The notes under the pieces are model-generated. The model had not been told where the DNA came from. It searched no databases and saw only the letters and a program-made list of their open reading frames with translations. Both the position numbers and the translations under genes were made by a program. A stretch of DNA of 64,000 nt from Eopsaltria australis (lineage: Eukaryota > Chordata > Aves > Passeriformes > Petroicidae), in the NCBI GenBank assembly GCA_034509425.1, contig JAVTVJ010001754.1, positions 62,001 through 126,000 on the forward strand, read 5' to 3'. Numbering within the stretch: position 1 is the first letter of the stretch; the number at the start of each line of letters is the position of its first letter. Positions 49,401-62,800 of the stretch are shown here, piece after piece.

Positions 49401-52400
49401 CGGGCATCTTTCTGTGTCTGTCATTCCTTGCTTGATAATGCAGACCAGGAGCCAATTATGGCTGTTCCATAGCAGGAGTGCTCTGCACCCTGGGGACAGG
49501 AGTGCAGTGCAGGAGGGGCACTGCTTGCTGCAGCGTGTGCGCACATCAGATTTGCCTTGCCAGGGGCACAAGCGCCGACAGCGCAGCTTCAGAGTCTTGT
49601 TAAGGGTGTTGCTACTGCCACTTTACCAGTATTATCTGCCCCATTTTCTCTGTATTTATGCTTTGTTAATGGAGCAAATGAATATAATGTAGCACAATTG
49701 TGCATAAACTGAGCTACTTCTAGAAAGAAGTGCAAAATATACCTTTTCTCTATTGAACTTCCTTTGTTGGTGATGTTCCTACCTGACAGGTGAAGTTCAC
49801 AGAACAGGATCATGGATTTGGACTCTTTTCTTATAAAGGCATGTAACATATTCAAACCCATATCCATTCCTATATACACACTCCAGTCTAAAAACTACAT
49901 AATATTTATTATAATTATAACAAAAATTATACTGGCAATGCCTGAAAGAGGTTCTACTAAAGAAAGAAAATTGTTCAACTATTAACTCTGAGGTTTTGTG
50001 TTTGTGACATATATATATCTCCAGTAACTGAATTTTGTGCTTTTTTTGAAAAGTTTCTATGCTGTCTTAAATGTAGTTAAATATTGCTTAGAGGAAGGGC
50101 ACGTAATAACTACAATTTGGTCTTACTCCACACCAGTCTATAGTCCCACTCTGACATTGTCTGCTATTTATTCCCAGCTAAAGGGCAAGTGACTAATCAG
50201 ATCTAATGTGTCAGTCAGCCAAAGGGCAAGATACATGTTCCATATGTCCCCAGAGATAATTCCAAGTAGGAGTTAATCTTTTCAAAGGGATGAGAAATAA
50301 AAGAAAAATGAGAGAGAACAGGAACATCCTGACATGGTGAGAGCTTTGAAAGAAAAACAACTTAGAGGTAATAAGGTTCCTCTTTATATTAACCTCTCTC
50401 TTCCATTAGTCTAGATGTATTTATGTGCTTGGGGCTATGCAAGAGGGGATGAACTGCTTACAGAGGAATAAAGAGGTCTGAACACAAAAAGACTACATCA
50501 GGTGCCAAGGTTCACTGGCATTTCAAGGCATTGCTAACCCCATACTTCAATTACAGCAATTTTAAAAAGAATTTTCCTTCCTAAACTACAACTATTAGAG
50601 TTGAAATCAGGTGCCAATAAGGACATCTAGATTATCTGTCACTGAAAATAAAAAAAACGGAAAAGACTTGCTGAATCTCTACTTAAACTATTTATAATCC
50701 ATGTCACCTGTGAAATGGGGCTTAAAGTGCCACCCTGCTCAAGTGCCAACAAGCTTAAAAACACTCCAAGTGCAGTATTGCCAGCTCCTCTGAACATAGC
50801 CTCAGTAGTATCAATTTGTCTCCTGTGTGATAACACAAATCATTCCAGGTGATCTGGGAGGAAGAAACCCAGAGACACTTCCATATGAGAGAGAGTCGTC
50901 CCTCCCACCTGCTGTTGAGTGAATGCAGCAGGCTGAGCTGTGCATCCAAAAGAAGAGTAGCTGTCCTGGGCCTTCCCCTGGAGCTCTTACCATTATATGC
51001 TCTGGGGTTCACATGCTTGGTGCTCGATCTGCCCTTACACAGATGCTTGGCCATCTGCATCTTTTCCTGGTGAGGGAAGGGGGCTTCAAAAAGACTCAGG
51101 TGTGCTACAGTAAAATACCTCATCTTACAATGCACCAAAAATGGTTTTCTACAAGATCAAATAAAAGGAGGTTCTTTTTTACCTGCACTAGAAGAGTTTA
51201 ACCTCGTGTCAGCTACTAATGGTTAGTGGCTGCTTCTACTTGAGGAAATTCAGGGTGACATCCACAACACTGGCTCCAGGAAAATCAGTGACTGACTAGG
51301 AAGCTGAGATTGGTCTTCCCCAACCCCACAGTGGTGCCCCCCAAAATCAGGTCTGATGCCAGCACAGAGTGTATTGCTTCCCCACCACTGTGGGGGACAC
51401 AGCTGATGCTGGGCACCTTATGAGCCTTGGCTGGAGCATAAAACAAAGCAATGCACACCCAATGATTGCTGCTGGCATTTTGTGTTGAAGTGTCTCATAG
51501 TTCACATTGGATTCATATGCATTGCTAACATGCTTTTTTTAACAGGTTGCATTTTAAAGAGAGTGTTTTGGCTCAGGAGAGCGCAGGCAGGAGGCTACGT
51601 GGGACTGACCCTTGTGTGCTGCCGGGCTCTGCCAGCTCCACCTGTGAAAGGATGCACGGCCACACTGCCCAGGCATGGGTAGTTGCCCTCCTTATGCAAA
51701 TAAATGGGTTGGTTTTTACTGCATTGTTAAATTTGTGTGATCATCTCTGTAGGGTTGTCTTGTTTAATCCATTGTCTTTAAAACATATATTCTCCTCCAA
51801 TACCACCTGATTAAGGGATCTCTAAATGAAATAACTTTAAAGTACGATGGAGAACAGGCCTCCTGGTGATTCAGTACATGGGGCAGTTGTGCACAGCCTT
51901 TCATGGTGGGAGTGTGAACCATTCTCTTCCAGTGACCTGCAAAGGTGGTTTATTGACCATTTACTATGTGTGGTAGGAGGTGAGGTCAGGCTGGGGGGCA
52001 TTTTGGCTTGTGTTTCCTAGAAGGGCTGGAACCTTCAGTGGCAATTTCTTCAAGAGTAGTCAGACCAACATGTTAAACCTGACTGCTGCTGGTTCTGGTG
52101 CTGAGGCCAGTAGGGAAAATGCACAGAGCACTTGTGGCTGCTGATCCAGAAGGCACTTGGGTGGGAGGTTTCCATCTACTGGTTAAATGCCTCCAAGTTG
52201 TTATTTCAGTTTTCACTTGACATGCAAGAATAGTCTAATTAAAGCAGCAGAAATGAGATCTGTGTGTTCTGAAATACACATTTTGACTCTGCTTTTCTCT
52301 CCCTGTCCACAATGGTTTCCTCACTGAGATGTTAGAGAGAAAGTCATCTGTCCTGACCATATTCAGTGGAAATTGTCAGGGAAATTTGGCAAGTAAGATG

Positions 52401-52854
52401 CAATTACTTATGTAGACATTTGTTCAGGAGACTGGAATTAGCACGTTTGCTCTAAAAACCTTGATGAGAGGTGAAAATTTTTCAGGGGGAAAGGACTACA
52501 ATGGCCAGCAAAAGCCAGGGTATGTGCTAGAGGGCAAAGAGCAATGGTTTCATTTGGGGCAGCTGTCCTGAGCTGAAGTTTGTGATTCACATGAATAAAT
52601 CATGCTCATAACTTGCTTCATGGGTGAGCCTTCACACAGGGTAAATGCAAGAGGAAGAAGAGACACCTGGCTTTGTCTTTTGTCTCTGAATTTATCTCTG
52701 GGGACTGAACATGCTGGGAAAAGGACTCAATGCAACCTAAATGTTGATTAAGACTGATTTAATAAACATTTAAGGACTTTCTTTAAACAAGATTTGAATA
52801 AAACAAACATTCTGAAATAGAAAAATGAATGAGAAGAGCCTACCGAAATTTTGT

Positions 52855-53045
52855 TCCAGTACCTGAAGGGAAAGATGGAGAGGGACTTCTTATAAGAGCA
52901 TGTGGTGACAGGATAAGGAGAAATTACTTCAGACTGAAAGAGGGCAGGTTTAAAATAGATTTTAGGAAAAAAATCTTTACTGTGAGAGTGGTGAGGCCCT
53001 GGAACAGGCAAGCCATTCAGTGATTCTATTCTAGATTCTATAACC
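52855..53045 (+). mobile_element. CR1 LINE fragment
   Basis: CAGTACCTGAAGGGAAAGAT, GAGAGGGACTTCTTATAAGA and GGTGAGGCCCTGGAACAGG follow the CR1 3' region in sense. It then jumps to GATTCTATTCTAGATTCTAT, so an internal part is deleted. Confidence 0.85.
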
Positions 53046-54073
53046 CATATAACAGAGGATGGATCTAAGACTACAACACTGGAAACAGAGGGGTGCACAG
53101 GGAGCTCCAGCCCCTACACATTACAATTTATAAGAACTTTCTTTGTTTGTCCTAAAGAACAGCAAACTTTTGTTTGTTTGCAAGGTGCATGTACAAAAGA
53201 TGGATACAACATAAAAATGTATATACCTTATAAAAGAGGTAAAAAGTAAGACTTACCATTTTAAACTCTTAAATGTATATAAACATTTTCATGTTCCTTT
53301 ATCTTCTGTCTCAGAGAATAAAAAGATGTGGGTTTTAAAAAGTTCTGTGACTGGAATGATTAGAGCTTCTGGCTGACTTAAAGCAGATTAGGACAATACT
53401 TTCCTCTCAACTACAGGAAATCCAACATTTTCATTAGTATTTTGCATTGTGTGATTATAAAGGAAAGCAAATTCTATTTTTTCTATACTTGAAAAAAAGG
53501 GTTATTGCAGTGGCATCTGCCAAGCAGAGAGCTCATATAAATAATAGAACAAGCATCCATTGTCTCTCTACTGACACAGTGCCAACAACTAGGTCCCTGT
53601 TCTCCACCTTTTTCAGTCTTTGAGAGAAGACTCTGTCCTTGTTTTAGGTTTTGTAATCTATTGTACTTTATTATTTAGTGAAACATTGATTGGATGAATT
53701 TTAGGTTTTTCATGCATTGAATATTTATAACTATTTGAAACACTTATTTAACCCTAAGCTAATGAATACATTATATTTTTTGGTATTAAAAATACTGCTT
53801 TTCTTAAATTTTGGTTATGTAATCTTTTAAAGCCTATATTCATTGAAAATATTATTCAATCACCTAAATTATCCTTCAAGAACTTTCCTGTATGACAAGA
53901 AGAAATGTTGCAGTTACCACAGATTTTAAAATTCTTTAAATCTTTAAATAAACACAGGTATCAAGTAAATGGACTTGGAGTCAATGTATGCTTCTACAAT
54001 GACCCTTGTACAACATGTACTAATTAAGTTTGGCAGTACTGATCAACGGGGAGGAATTCAGCAGAGGCCACAA

Positions 54074-54325
54074 AGACGGTCTGGGCTGGAGCACATACTC
54101 TGTGAGGTGAAACTGAGGGAGCAGGGCTCATTCAGCCTGCAGAAGAGATTATTTTGGAGGGACCTGGCAGCAGCCACCAAAGGAACTTGTGCAGTTTCTC
54201 TCTTTCATGGCTGTATTTTAAGACCAGACTGGATTAAAGTCCTGAGCAACCTGGTCTGGCCCTCCTGTGAGCAGGAGTTTGGACTCCTAAAGACCTCCTG
54301 AGATCCCTTTCAGCCTGCATTTTAC
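54074..54325 (+). mobile_element. CR1 LINE fragment, internally deleted
   Basis: GGGCTGGAGCACATACTCTG and TTCAGCCTGCAGAAGAGA match CR1 sense. After a gap it resumes with CTGAGCAACCTGGTCTGG and ends GATCCCTTTCAGCC. Confidence 0.8.
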
Positions 54326-56282
54326 TGCAGACCCATCATTTTAAGGTTTTGTATATCTGGTAAAAGCAAAGAAATGAAAGCAAGGTTTGCATCTAATCAG
54401 ATTTATCAGCACTTGAGAACTGATTTTCACAGAACAAAAGAATTAACCAGCTCATTATGTTTAACACCTTGCATAAATGTCTGTGATATTGATTCCACCT
54501 AATCATGAGTTTATGGCTGGGTATTTCAGAGTATCCAACCAGAAGTGCCAAAGGTTTTACATGAGCAAAGAAAACCAGGAGTTTAAAGGTAGTTGGTGCT
54601 CTGGGGTTTTCTGACGTGATACATTTTTATATGAAAGCTCATAATAAATACCATACTCAGCTAATACAGTAAAAACCTAAAAACATTTAAAATTAAAAAA
54701 GCAAAATCTGAAACAGTATATGAGATGTTGGGATGAAAACAGCATTAGTTTTAAAAGATCCTAAATAATGGGGAAAAGGATGATTTTAATGCCATCTTTT
54801 CAGTTCACTGCTCTCATGCCATCTGTACTCACAACCCATTTCCTAGTTAAGGTTTCACCAGTCTGCTCTATCCTGATTTAGCTGCCCACTGCTCCCAATT
54901 GCCAATAGCTGTGGATGAGTTGGACCACATAAAAATGTCAAACCTCATCCCCTGTATTTGCTTTACAACCACACAGAGAAATCCTCAATAGCCAATTTAA
55001 CTCCCTTTCTTAAAAACCACTACTTTCAATATTAATTACAGAGATGTAACAGGTGCATCCCCAATGTGCAAGTCAGCTTGCAAGGGAAAGATAAAACCTG
55101 CCTCTTTAGCCTAATGCTGGAAAATAATACATCAAAAATCAAAATTTCCACAGACTGCACCCCACAGCACGTGGGGCAGGTTTCCCTTCCTAAACCTTCA
55201 CGAAACACTGAAATATTACACTCCTTGTCTAATGTTTCGTTGCACTCTTCTCACCAACCTAAATGTTTTCAGAGGACTGAAAAACAAATGAAACATGGTA
55301 ATATTTCACAAATCAAAATCAAACTAAGAGAGAACCTGATACAGTTGTTAGTGAAGAATTGTTATTCTTGCTGTGAATAAGGTGAACCTCTGGAAAAAAA
55401 ATGCAGGGTCACTAATCATACAAAGGACAGTTATTTCTCCTGCATGGCTTTTAATTTTTATCCAGATTTATGAGCTGGAAGAAAGTATATATCTCTGAAG
55501 ACCATACTAGCTTACAAATAGAAATAGGCAGGTGAAATATTGCTTAGGAGAATAATTAATTCCATCAGCCACTGGAAATAAATGAAAAATCTGTGAAGTG
55601 TCACAGAACTCCAGACAAAAGAAGCAGGTGGAATAGCATCATGTATACATAAACTGGAGAGACTGTAGTGAGGAGCCCTGGCAGGAGCTGGTTGTACTAG
55701 AGAAGGGTGGAGGTTATTTGGGGTCCTTAGAGGTATTGAGGGCAAAACTGAGGTGTAGTGTGAGGGGCCCTGGAAGTACTGTGGTGTGGGTGCTATTGGG
55801 GTTTACTGTCCAAAGACGTAGGAAACTTGGTTTTCTCACAATATAGTTTGGCCTTTCTTCAACACGCATTTTTTTTTCAGAGATGCCCATCAGAGGGCTG
55901 TTTTAGGTTTAGGATTAAGAGACAATCAGACACCTGGATGTCTAAATCACACCCAACCTTTCCCACCTCAACCAGAGAGATCGAATTTAAAAGAGAAAAA
56001 TCTGTTCTGTGTCCTTCCATGACAGCTCCTGTCCTCCAGCTCTGTTTTCCAAACCAGCAACTTTTAGCAGTTCTTAGGGCTGAACAGAGCCCCTGACCTC
56101 CCCTTGCAGTGTGCTGGCAGTGGCTCAGCATTCCTTGGTGCTTCCAGCTGTGCTGTGGGTGGGAGCTCTATGAGCCCCTGCTGCCAGCACCAGAATGGTT
56201 GAATTCAGCTGCTTCTGAGTTGTGGGCAGGTTTTTCTTCCACCATCCAGGAAACTTTGGCCTGCCCCCAAACTCACCATCAC

Positions 56283-56339
56283 ACCAGAGAGGATCATAAG
56301 AAAATCCAGTCTGGAAGGGACCTTGGGAGGTCTTCAGAC
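56283..56339 (-). mobile_element. CR1 LINE fragment, 3' side of nested LTR
   Basis: GGAAGGGACCTTGGGAGGTC is typical of the complement of the CR1 3' end. It continues at 56824 beyond the LTR. Confidence 0.65.
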
Positions 56340-56823
56340 TGATAGCATAGGGGTCAAAATGATTTTAGGTTTGTAGTAGTTTTAGGTTGTGGGAACAATA
56401 GGCCTCGTAGGCCTTAAGGTGGGCCTTAGGTGTTGTCTTTGTTAGGTTAAAGTGTAGTTATGGGAACCGTCATACTTGTGTGCTTTTTCTGTAACGATTG
56501 CTTATGACAAGATTAATGAGATGATTGCTTAGAGGGTAGTAGGAAAGGGGGGCTGAAACTTATGTTTGGGTAAAAGCAATATATGCAATAGCAATGGTAT
56601 CAAAGCTGAAACTCATGCTTGAGTGAAAACGATGTATCCAAGAGAGTAGTGTTGAATTAATGATTAACTGATGATCATAGGCTGGTTGTAGTATAAATAT
56701 CACCATTTTTTGGACCCAAGGTGGAGCCTGATTTGAGGTCCGACACGACCCCTGGCTCCCAGGGCCCTTCAATAAAGCACCGCATATATTCATTCTGTGA
56801 ATATGTGTTTTCCTACACTAACA
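56340..56823 (+). mobile_element. Solo LTR, 484 bp, nested in CR1
   Basis: Begins TGATAGCATAGG and ends CACTAACA. GTATAAATAT at 56691-56700 and AATAAA at 56771-56776 give plus-strand orientation. AGAC occurs on both sides (56336-56339, 56824-56827) as a 4-bp target duplication. Removing the LTR and one AGAC reconnects a continuous minus-strand CR1 sequence, which confirms the limits. The 4-bp duplication suggests a gamma-like (class I) element. Confidence 0.8.
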
Positions 56824-56857
56824 AGACCAACCTCCTGCTCAAAGCAGGGTCAACTAC
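56824..56857 (-). mobile_element. CR1 LINE fragment, other side of nested LTR
   Basis: CCAACCTCCTGCTCAAAGCA is a well-known CR1 stretch in reverse orientation and follows directly on the piece at 56283-56339. Confidence 0.65.
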
Positions 56858-59800
56858 GCTAATAAAACACAAAGAGCTCTGCTATACCTTTTACCACATT
56901 GCCTAACAGCACGTCAAGGCTCACAGTTCTGGTATTTGTGAATGCTTTTGCATAATAAAATAATAATAGGATTATCAAAATTATGTTAAACAAAATCTGC
57001 TGTCTGAACTTCACCTTGAATTGGTCAGTCACTTGACACAGGCATAAATACACTGAATTTACAACTCATTTGGATAGCAGCCTCCCATATAATATACTGT
57101 TCCAACAATAGTGAGTTTGAATCCATGTTTCTCACGAGGAAACAATCCATGATTTGTCTTACTCAGAAACAAATTACCTGCTAAGCTACATTGCTATAAT
57201 ATCTCCTTTAGATACGGTGTGAATAATAATTCTTTAAACCCATTATTAAAAAAGACATTGAAGTCTAAAACCTTTCTCTTAGAGTGAAGTAATAATGAAG
57301 AGATTTATAACCCTAGCCTCAAAAGAAACCAGAGTAACAGAAAATCTAAGCAACAATGTAAGTACTTCCAGGATAGATGGTTGCTCTTGCTTTTTTATTA
57401 CTGACTAATTTTTCCTGAGCATATATTTGTTTTCAGAAATCTCTGGCAGAATGAGCACAACACTAGAATGAAACTTTGTAGGAAAACATCCTGTTAATGC
57501 TCTGAGATTCTTTAGCACCAACACTGGATTCCCTATGTCCCTGGTGAACAAAAAATGGTGACACTGGGTGAAATGCTACCAGACTTTCACTCTTCATTTA
57601 TTTGCTAATGACAGTTTCCTATCAAAATGAGCACATTGGGAATTCAGTTCAGTAAAGTTGCCAGGAAGGTGAACTTTTCAAATACACACAAATAATTATT
57701 GCTTTTTTTTACATGAAATATTGCTTGGGAGCTCAAATTCCCCTGTCTGGAATCCCAAATTCCAAGTACTACAGATGAAGGCATTCATCAGAGACTTGCA
57801 CATCTGCTGCTGTACACAACAGAGTGGTGCTGGAAATTAGAGAAATTCATCTGTAATTTGTGTAGCTAAGAGGTTTATGGTTGATTAATAAAACATCAAA
57901 CTTGAGCTAACACAATAATAAAAGAGGATCTCTTCTCATAACTGATATTCTAATGGGGTTTTCAGAGTGATACAGTTTTTAAGATTTTGTGAAAATACTG
58001 CATCAAGTAAACAAAAACAAAAAATATGGATTTGTTCTTGCAAATCTCTCCTCCTCAAGTGAGGAGCTTTGGGTAGTAGGTCCACCGTTGCATTTAGTCC
58101 AGTTCCCTCTACCCTCATGGAAGGGACACTTCCCATGAGCTGCCTGGGATAAAGTCAGAAGTATCAGGGTAAATTGAACAGGTTTTCTAAAACCTTGGTT
58201 TTCTGAGCACTCTGTGAAAAATATTTCAAGTATTGGCTGCAGACAGAGTCCCCTGGAATGGGAAGCAGTGACAGCCCATATGTGACATAAATCTTCCAAG
58301 TGCAGTCTAAGTAAAACTGACCAGATTAAAGATGGATTCATAACAGATACCAGATTTCATGAAAAGTTACATAAAGGTACTACAAGTATAATTAGCAACT
58401 TCCCATTTTGAATGATCATCAAGCATCTGCTGATCTCTGGGAAAAAAAATCCCACATCTGCAAAGAGAATGGCTGAAATCTTGAAAAACTATAATGGAAA
58501 AACAACATAAGCTAGAAGGTACCTTGTTGCTATGAATGGGATGGATGTGGCAGTGAGTCAAAAGAATTGAAGCAAGACCCATCAGAGGGATGGAATGAAT
58601 AGCAGTTAACTGTTGTCTGGTAAAGGTGTGTGGATGACAGAGATACAATTATAAATTCAGAAGAAAATAAGAAATATCCTAGAACAGCATCTAAAAACAA
58701 AGCTGTAAAAATAGCAGCACTAACTATGCTGTACCACTTGCTTGGCACATGCTGAGAAAACAGGCAGACTTCATCCACTGGCAAAGATAACTCTATGTTA
58801 TTTCAAAGACTGTTAGAAACAGTTTATTGCAAACAACAAATAAAATGCTTTAAAATACAGCTGGTGATGTGTGGCTTTTAGCTTCCAAGTGCATCCATTT
58901 CTGAGGATCCCTCAAACAGTTCATATTTGGATTCCTTGCATGACATTGCTGCCCTTTTTTAAAAATTTTATAATTTTTAAAAAATTTTAAATTTTATTGA
59001 CCTGGGGCCAATCTCTTGCATTTAAACTAAAGTCCTGGGTTTATGTATTATTAATAATACTCAGTGGAGACATATTAACATGTGCCTTTTAGCTTAAGAA
59101 TTTCAAATGGTCTATTTATTTCTATGTCTCAGTATAGAGAGATATATATTCCATTTGACCATTGTTCTGGCTGTATTATTGACTTCATAATTCCTAAACT
59201 AAGAGATACAGAAAACATTGTAAATATTTTAAATACTTTTAGTAAACCAGAATATGTGTCTTTTCTGGGTTTCCATTCACAAATCTTTTGATCTGTGCTT
59301 ACCACAAAAATTAACATGTTGTCTTGCTGCAGGGAAATACCTTCCTTTTTTGCAGCTGTCTGTAGTGTTGTGGGAAATTGTTCTTCAACACTTCTCATGC
59401 TGATACTCGGTCTTTTTAAGGAGTTTACAATATGAACATGGTAAAGATCTTTGATCTGTTGGTTTTAGGAAGTAAGATTGAAATGGCTTTTTTTCCCCAG
59501 GCTATTTAATATTCATCATTATGCACAACAAAATACATTAAATTTCAGAAAATCTTTGCTTTTCAAATGCTAAGATTTGTCCTGTTGAATGGTATTTTAA
59601 ATGAACCACACCTACATTTCTTAATAGTCTCTTTAAAATACTATGCATGGTTTGAAAAAAAACCCATTTATACCAATTAACACTTCAGAAACTTGTATCA
59701 AAATAAGTGATAAATGCCATTTTAGTTTTTGGGAACCTACTTTAAAAAGATCCTGTTTAAAGCCTTGCATTCTTGAACTCAGGAATCCGTGTCTGCATTC

Positions 59801-62800
59801 CTGGTGTCAGGTATGCTGAATGATGTTGCTTCGTGACTTCATTACAAGTATGGGTTTGTTTGGTACTGGTTTAACTCAGTGTATTTTCCTGTGCCCCTCC
59901 ACACAGCAGGAGTGTTTACATGGTCATTCCACACCTGAAGTAAGGAGCAGTGGTTTCTAAGCCACAGAAAGCTCATCACTAGCAGCCACACTGGTACCAT
60001 CTTTCTCTTGGTCTCCCAACTCCATCCCCTCCTGGCTGAGGAGGAGTTTGCTAAAACGTGCTCAGCTGGAGCTTCTTGCCAATCCTGAGCTTCCTCAAAT
60101 TCTTCTCCATTTGTATATAATAATCCTTCCCAGTACAGTCCTCTATATTCAGCCATCCTAGATAATATATTAAAGACACCTAAGCTGCTGTCAACTTTCA
60201 TTGGAATGGACCTAAAAGTTCAGAAATAATTAGTGCAGGGAGAAAGAGGGATGGACAGGCAGCATTTTCACTCCAGAAATACATCTTACGCTATGTTAAA
60301 TTTAATTTCCCTGTATGTTTTGTCTTTCTGTTTTTAACTGACATGAACACCTTTTAATGCTGGTGACAGAAAATTTTAATATTAGTGACTGCTTGAAAAC
60401 TGGACAGTTGCCCAGGAAATGGATCTGTACTGTGTCACCACGTACAGCAGTTACTCATTTTAGAACAGCACCCTCGTAACCAAAGAACAAGCAACATAAT
60501 GAAGAAAAATTACCCCAGTCACTGTTATTTCAGAAGTACTGGTAAATTAAATGAGCTTGCAGTTAATTCTTGCACCATTAACCTCTGATCCTAAAGGAGC
60601 TCTGTGGTCTTGAGCACATTAATGACACTAAGTAGGTACATGACATCTCTGTGCTGAGCACCCTTTTGCCCAGCCTAAGGATGCTATAACTAACAAGATA
60701 CCCATTTTCTTTGCAAAACTGAGCAGAAGGTGTTCCAAACCACTCTGCTGCAGTTTGGCCATGGCTGCCAGCAGAGGTGGGAGAGATGCCCCACGTGCTG
60801 GAGGGAAGACCTGGAAATCTCTGGGCCACAAACTCCTGAGACCAAGGGATCCCTCAGAGCCCACACATCTTCCCAAAACTCTCCTTAACATCAACCAGCA
60901 CAACAATGGGAAGGAAGGCTGCTCAGTGTCAGGTTATTTGTCAGAATAACAAACTTTTGGAAGATTGAGATAAAACACTCATGGGTATTTCTAATTCTCA
61001 CATATAGATGCCTTTTGTTATAGAAGAGTATGTAAGTTTTGTTTACAAACTCAGTAGAATTATTCATTGCAAATGTCCTATTCCAACTTATTTTTAAGTG
61101 AAAATTTAAAAAAATCTCTTCCAGCTTTGTGTAAAAACTTCATAGTATATTTCAATTGTTTTTTTTTCCTCTAGTTCTAACATATGTTAGAAAATATTAA
61201 TGAAAAGGCACACAGGATATGGCATGAAAGCTGGGACAAAAAGACCCTGAAGTCTGATTTCGCTCCTTCTCCAGAGATATGCTATTTGTTTTACTGTCCT
61301 TTGTTTCCACTGAGAACAAATGTTTAAAATACTGAATAAAAAGAATTCCTTCATTTTCGCAAAACATTTTTTTCTCGTTTTGATTTATGCGTAAACACTA
61401 GTATTCTCCCCTGAATGTAATTCCTTCCAGCCATTTAAAATACATGATGACTATTTTGTTAACTCCAATAAGTGTCAAAGAGACCATGTCCCACTTCTTG
61501 CAGTGAAGTGATGAGAAAACTTCTAGCAAATGACAGCCCGAGTTCCTGCATAATTAACGCTTCCGATAAGCTGTGTCATAAGCACAGAAATTTAAATCTT
61601 CTTGCTTCAAAATTGCCATTGTATGTTAATGATACTGTCAAGAGTTCATATGTACTTGGAATAATAGTGAGGTGAAAGTGCATTTTCAAATCAATGCCAA
61701 TCCTAAATTTAGGATTTGTAAGAATAATTTTTTACAAAAGCCAAAGGGAAAAGAAATATTTACATAAAATTTATTAAAAAGTAAACAGATACTAGTTAAA
61801 TATTCTGACAGGTTTTTTAATGCTCTGGATTTTAAGGTACTAATTCAAGAGAAATTTAGAGTTAAGAAAAGAAAGACTAAAATAAAAGTTTATTTCTGCT
61901 TAGGAGTAAAAATAACAGAAATACTAGAAAATATTGGATTTTAAAGTGTAATTTATATAGTTAACAACTATATTTATTGCAGAGAATAGGCAAGACTTGT
62001 CTTCAAATTTATAGATTCCCTTAAGAATAGTTTTAAGTATATTCATGTAAATATATTCCTTTTTGGCTTGTGGTAAAAATAATGATAGCATTTGCACCCA
62101 AATATATAAAACCAGAAATGTTATTCACTTGACAAACTGCACTGTATTGCTATCTATTATTCTCACAGAGAACATAAGGGCATATACAGAGGGTCTGAAA
62201 TGCAATCAGAAGAGGTATTGTAAAGCATATTTTTGACACCATCTAGCCCAGCCTACACTTAAATGAGAGATTGGTGTCTCTTATGAATTAAACATAATTC
62301 TTGATTTATGTTCTGTTACCCTTGTATCAAAACCCATAGTTCCAGAGCAATGCCACTGTGAATTCATTTAATGATATTGATGATACACCTAACACAGGGA
62401 ATACAAAGTAACAAGCGGTGCAGAGCATGGCTTTATAAATCAGTCCTACAGAGCATTAGGCAATAAACAACAAGACATTAATTCACTCTAAATTATGCTA
62501 AAACATGAAAACTACTTGTGCAGCAAATTATAAATACCTGCCATTTCTAGTAAAAATGTGAAACTTCTGACCAAGAAATTTTATCAAGTCACAACATACA
62601 TATCAGACTTCAAATTAAGTGGGTTTGGGTTAGACCTCCTTTCTTTAAAACAAGACACAGATTGCAAAAACAATATAGCAGTTAAGTCATCCTCAAGGCA
62701 GCCCAAGAACCCAGGGTCTCAAACTGCTTCCAGCACCTGCATTTCATCCATCTGCTTCTCAAGCTCCTGACTGCACAGGCAACTCTCCCAGCAAATACAA

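Noticed and set aside
59842..60201. 119-codon minus-strand frame with a short hydrophobic stretch
   Set aside because: No reelin similarity, no clear splice context and no known family.
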